Below, piece by piece: positions 7,228 to 10,047 of a stretch of DNA of 10,047 nt. Position 1 is the stretch's first letter. Each line of letters opens with the position of its first letter. The DNA is from Cephalothrix simula. Its lineage: Eukaryota; Nemertea; Palaeonemertea; Archinemertea; Cephalotrichidae. The notes under the pieces were generated by a model. It searched no databases and had not been told where the DNA came from. It was given only the letters and a program-made list of their open reading frames with translations. A program made the position numbers and the translations under genes. The DNA lies in NCBI GenBank assembly GCA_035591015.1, contig JAXIUW010237951.1, forward strand, positions 1 through 10,047, written 5' to 3'.

Positions 7228-7460
7228 CAGGGTGGCCACTTTTCCATGATACTTCCACTGATTTTTCTAGGAGTCTTCGCAAGAAATTCCTTGACCTTTT
7301 TCACGGAATGTGGAAAAAATTCATTAGTGGTAATGGTAACCGCAAAGGTTTTTATGTGTACAGTGCTCAACAAATTCTTAGTGTGTAAAAATTGGAAGAA
7401 TAAATATTCCCTCACTGCCATTTTTAATGAAATTCCCAGACTTTTGATGGCCCAAAACTA
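7228..7460. mobile_element. Probable non-autonomous DNA transposon relic
   Basis: The block starts with cagggtggccac (7228-7239), a typical form of DNA-transposon terminus. It then carries variations on a theme of short gaaattcc...gac-tttt modules, such as aaattccttgacctttttc and aaattcccagacttttgatgg. It ends near gatggcc at 7448-7454, which could be a decayed partner terminus. Frames of 60-90 codons are open on both strands here (for example 7186-7461 plus and 7227-7421 minus). None shows a family signature, and open frames on both strands suit repetitive module structure rather than a gene. The superfamily is not determined and the right terminus is uncertain. Confidence 0.4.
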
Positions 7461-7762
7461 GAAGTAGGTTCAATCTTTCCAGAATTTAAGACTTTAAGCC
7501 AATGTGGTGACAAAATAATACTGGAATAAAACTTGTGAGCATCACTGCATCAGAAATCTGAAAGTCCAATGTTTCATCTACTATACTGCTTTTCTACATA
7601 ACAAAATCAATACTTTAACAATTCGCAATTTGCATTACGCATACACATGGTAGGAGTCGCTCATGAAATTGAAAAAATCATCATGTTACCCATGACATTG
7701 CTTGTTGAATATTAACCATGAATAACTAATCATTACAAAGGAGTTTACAAATAAACACTCTA
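7461..7762. other. AT-rich stretch with no recognised feature
   Basis: No open frame, repeat or RNA structure stands out. If the transmembrane segment at 7763-7906 is the end of a gene on the minus strand, this would be its 3' flank. Confidence 0.4.
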
Positions 7763-7906
7763 ATACTTAACAGATTCATCTCTGATCTCTTCTTCTTCGT
7801 CTTCGATCATGAAGAGAACATGACCCTGGACTGCCTGCAGAATTAAAAGTGGCCAATACAGAATCATTACAATGAATGCACAGGCATGGAAGAAATTGAT
7901 AATATT
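7763..7906 (-). CDS. Candidate exon: transmembrane helix plus acidic tail
   Basis: On the minus strand 48 codons are open from just after a TAG (7909-7907) to a TAG at 7762-7760. Residues about 8-34 are strongly hydrophobic with Trp and Tyr (HACAFIVMILYWPLLILQAV), as in a membrane-spanning helix. They are followed by IEDEEEEIRDES and the stop. A helix with an acidic cytosolic tail is typical of many membrane proteins and may include an endocytic or sorting signal, but no family can be named. Two readings compete. It may be a terminal exon ending at this stop. Alternatively, an acceptor at ttttaattctgcag (ending at 7835) may open a 21-codon exon 7834-7772, ended by a weak donor gttaagt. No Met-initiated complete protein is present. 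Confidence 0.35.
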
Positions 7907-8153
7907 CTATTCCCTCAAATATTGATCTTCGATAACCTTAGATTCGATTGCCTCCTGTATTTATAAGATAACTATGGAACAGTGGATTCAAAATCGAACA
8001 TGCTATCAAAGTTCGAACGCGTCTTTTCACACGTCGAACTAATGTGTCGATACTGTCGTATGTGTTTAGTTAAGACGCCAGAAGTAGAGATCTATACAAT
8101 ATCGGCCCTTAGTCCACCATAAGTACTGCATACATGTAATTCTGTTTCTTCAG

Positions 8154-8323
8154 AAGCACCTTTTGGCTTCTGATTGTGTATGAGCAATGATAAAGGAGTT
8201 TGAAGACGATTCATGCGTATCAAAAATCCTGACGGGTAAGTATAACCTTTCGCTAGAATCACTGCTGTCTGTATTACTATTACAGTGTGCATGGCTTGTG
8301 GCAACGAATTTCTGGAACATTAG
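8154..8323 (+). CDS. Candidate short spliced gene segment with 50-bp intron
   Basis: A strong acceptor (ttctgtttcttcag, ending at 8153) is followed by 82 bp and then the donor gtaagtat at 8236. A further acceptor (tattactattacag) ends at 8285, defining a 50-bp intron. Within the first exon an ATG at 8187 opens MIKEFEDDSCVSKILT. Splicing joins it to VCMACGNEFLEH and a TAG at 8321-8323, 28 residues in all. The CMAC pair could be half of a zinc-binding site, but nothing else supports this. Before the ATG all three frames stop, so this exon would be mostly untranslated leader. The unspliced frame also stays open to 8381 with a hydrophobic stretch, and the minus strand is open at 8150-8377. The splice signals are better than the protein evidence. 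Confidence 0.25.
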
Positions 8324-8447
8324 GCCGAATAACGTAATAAGCGGGAAAGCTGATTTTCGGAACAAGCTTGACCCCAACTGAGTTTTGATTAATGCGTTAA
8401 ATTACCAAATAAATGATCCTGCTAGAATATCGCACAGGAACCATATA

Positions 8448-8696
8448 TTAATTGACTAAACAATTAATGATGTTCCAGGCCATTCCCCTCTCATTTCCAC
8501 CAAAAACATTACATTCCATAATTACCAGGATAATCCCATTTCCAAAGCTAATGGAAGCGTTACTGAGGTATACACGGGGGAAGGCAGCTGTAGAAAAATC
8601 AGAGAAAAGGTTTGGGGGAAGCATCGCACCAATTCCTAAATGCATGCTGTAAATATTCTTGTACACCGAAAGCCTGTAAAAACGCAAGAATAGCAC
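8448..8696. other. Region open on both strands, coding status undecided
   Basis: A 66-codon plus frame (8452-8652) and an 82-codon minus frame (8448-8696) overlap almost completely. The plus frame includes RYTRGKAAVEKSEKRFGGS; the minus frame includes FSTAAFPRVYLSNASISFGN and follows an acceptor-like tttttacag near 8680. Both translations look protein-like and neither belongs to a family I recognise. G+C is above the local background. Possible explanations are one real exon with a chance antisense frame, or an interspersed repeat. I cannot decide which. Confidence 0.25.
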
Positions 8697-8737
8697 AAAC
8701 GTCCGTATATTTAATACAAAAAAGAATTAGTTAGTCA

Positions 8738-8920
8738 TGGCTGAACAGTATCAGTTGTCCATGTTTTCCCAGAATTCCATTCCTCAACTGTTGATTTGGT
8801 TCTCGCAACAGTAGAGTGTTCATACCGATCCCACCGGTAGCCAGAGGTCCATAATGTGTCCCAGCGCGCAGGTTTTTCATTTCGCAGGCTGTTATTTTTA
8901 AGAGAAAAGAAATTTGTGCG
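8738..8920 (-). CDS. Candidate Trp-rich exon, unknown product
   Basis: On the minus strand 61 codons are open between TGA at 8923-8921 and TGA at 8737-8735. The core reads RWDTLWTSGYRWDRYEHS, then TVARTKSTVEEWNSGKTWT. Five Trp residues in about 35, plus Gly and Tyr, is very unlike chance translation of AT-rich DNA. STVEEWNSGKTWT faintly resembles the second half of a kelch repeat (TVE followed by a spaced TWT), but one half-repeat is not enough to call the family. A good acceptor, a pyrimidine run with aacag, ends at 8889, so an exon could begin at 8888. No convincing donor was found, so a terminal exon or relic is possible. No start codon with support is visible. Confidence 0.3.
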
Positions 8921-8923
8921 TCA

Positions 8924-9765
8924 GGCAGTCAGTCAGCCTTTCTGATCAGTATTAAAACCTATAAGAACACTAAATGCATTATAAATACCAAGGCCTGCCT
9001 ATTACAAGTGCATCTGGCAGAGTCGTTGAGAACTTGAGATTCCCCCAAGATCTCAAGCTACATGTACCTGCTTAATTCTTTGAGTTGTATTTTTAAAAAC
9101 GTTTTCTCTCGAGACCATGTCGACTTCATCAACGGTCAGTCAATGTCTTGATTGAGTAGGGCTTCGATGATGCTTCGATTGCTCAATGCTTCATTCCATA
9201 TGATCATCAAATAGACAGGCTCTGGCTTTATAAAAGTTAAAATAATGCTATTCAATTCAATTAACAGTACAGCCCTCAATCAGTGACCTTCTAAATGGCT
9301 TCAATATCTTTGAGAACCGCTCGCAGGCAGAAAAAAATTATGGAGCTCTGCCGGTAGCGGTTTCATTCTTTCAGGGCAATTTTTTACTCCTGCACCCGAG
9401 TGTACCGAAATGGAAACTTCATATGAAATAATGGAGTTAGGATTGAACGATTTTTAACTAAATGACAGCTCTACCAATCGAAACATCTTATTCGTAAAAA
9501 ATGGTACCCAAAAATAGTGCAAAAATGTTCGTTGAATTAAGAGTCTCAGTTAACTGAAAACTTAATTGGTTCGAAACAATCGGTGGTAAATATAACATTG
9601 ATCACTTGATTACTCCAATTACAAGTCCTGAACCAAATGTTTCCAATCAAAACATACAAAACAAATATCTATAGACGGAAAGCAAAAATGAAAATATGAT
9701 GGTATGAGGACATAATTACAAGACTGCTCAAACAAAAAATCATAACCGTATAATGCATAGGTGTC
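8924..9765. other. Long stretch with no recognised gene
   Basis: Stops occur in all frames. Minor structures are an 8-bp hairpin at 9033-9057 (cttgagat with atctcaag, 9-nt loop) and a local gcttcgat duplication near 9162-9180. Nothing resembles a transposon end, RNA gene or promoter. Confidence 0.45.
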
Positions 9766-9768
9766 TAA

Positions 9769-10029
9769 AGGTATAAAGTTGCCACACTCCTTCGCCATTT
9801 GTTTACATCTTTTAATTTAAAGTCTGACTGCAAACGATTCACCCCCTTTACTACTACCCATAGTACAGTCAGGTACAGTGGTAATTTAAACCATCATCGT
9901 TTAACTCGGGTGAACGTTCAATGTGCAGCACTGCCAGTTGTGCAAACTCTGCCACCGGGCAGTTATTCCGAAAAAATGTATTTTCCAAAACGTGCTCAGC
10001 TCGGCCTTAAACGTTTAAATCCGGTGTAA
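9769..10029 (+). CDS. Candidate exon with C-terminal end, unknown product
   Basis: The frame is open from after a TAA at 9766-9768 to a TAA at 10027-10029, giving 86 codons. There is no ATG near the start; the only in-frame Met falls near the end. If coding, it is therefore the last exon of a protein whose start lies upstream or in another exon. From about 9890 on, G+C and codon choice (CTG, CCG, GGC, GTG, CGT) differ from the AT-rich surroundings. The end reads ALPVVQTLPPGSYSEK, then MYFPKRAQLGLKRLNPV. The first part is rich in Ser, Thr, Arg and Phe and lacks acidic residues. This composition suits a mitochondrial-targeting presequence, but such a presequence needs an initiator Met that is not seen. 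I do not recognise the family. The acceptor at 9768-9770 is weak. Confidence 0.35.
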   Translation, partial: RYKVATLLRHLFTSFNLKSDCKRFTPFTTTHSTVRYSGNLNHHRLTRVNVQCAALPVVQTLPPGSYSEKMYFPKRAQLGLKRLNPV

Positions 10030-10047
10030 AAACCGAAGTTGATATGG

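Noticed and set aside
7186-7461. 91-codon plus-strand protein
   Set aside because: It spans the apparent transposon terminus at 7228, uses a non-ATG start, and the other strand is equally open.
7788-7799. GAA/TTC microsatellite
   Set aside because: Only about four imperfect triplets; better explained as part of the acidic-tail codons or chance.
8092-8377. Minus-strand frames opposite the candidate mini-intron gene
   Set aside because: They overlap each other and the plus-strand splice signals, and have no recognisable domain. They are kept only as an alternative to the plus-strand model.

Overview
The window looks like a stretch of a eukaryotic, most likely invertebrate animal, nuclear genome. 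It is AT-rich, roughly one third G+C by eye, and has no long open reading frame, no operon layout and no ribosome-binding sites. It does hold splice-like signals, tandem repeats, two tRNA-derived SINE-like elements and a decayed LINE of the CR1/L2/Jockey group. I cannot name the species or phylum from sequence alone. No intact gene is present. Everything coding-like is either transposon wreckage or a short candidate exon that would need transcript data.

Layout. 1-430: a degenerate 21-bp tandem array (16-139), then scattered relatives and copies of a short ttgcgac motif. 580-980: a TATA-like box, a consensus splice donor and a 95-codon open segment of raised G+C. 980-2165: AT-rich, nothing recognised. 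2166-2237 (minus): a tiny fragment resembling the second intracellular loop of a rhodopsin-family GPCR. 2397-2823: a GC-rich element with a tRNA-like head on the minus strand. 2902-3011: a compact palindromic MITE-like hairpin. 3446-3522 and 3940-4014: short open segments on the minus strand; the first could be a C-terminal exon.

4721-6164 (plus): the clearest feature, a 1.4-kb LINE reverse-transcriptase relic that can be read in order from the N-terminal RT motif to the protein's C-terminus across several frameshifts and stops. Tail to tail with it, 6176-6426 (minus) is a second, different tRNA-headed SINE-like element.

6740-8920: several candidate exons, mostly on the minus strand. They are a Ser/Thr-rich segment (6742-6915), a transmembrane-plus-acidic-tail segment (7763-7906) and a Trp-rich segment (8738-8920). 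Between them lie an exact 38-bp tandem duplication (6904-6979) and a probable DNA-transposon relic (7228-7460). On the plus strand a strong acceptor/donor pair and a 50-bp mini-intron at 8154-8323 would encode a 28-residue peptide. The window closes with an 87-codon open segment (9769-10029) that may be a coding exon.

One economical but unproven reading is that the window lies inside one or more intron-rich genes, with transposons filling the introns. No known pathway or gene cassette is visible.
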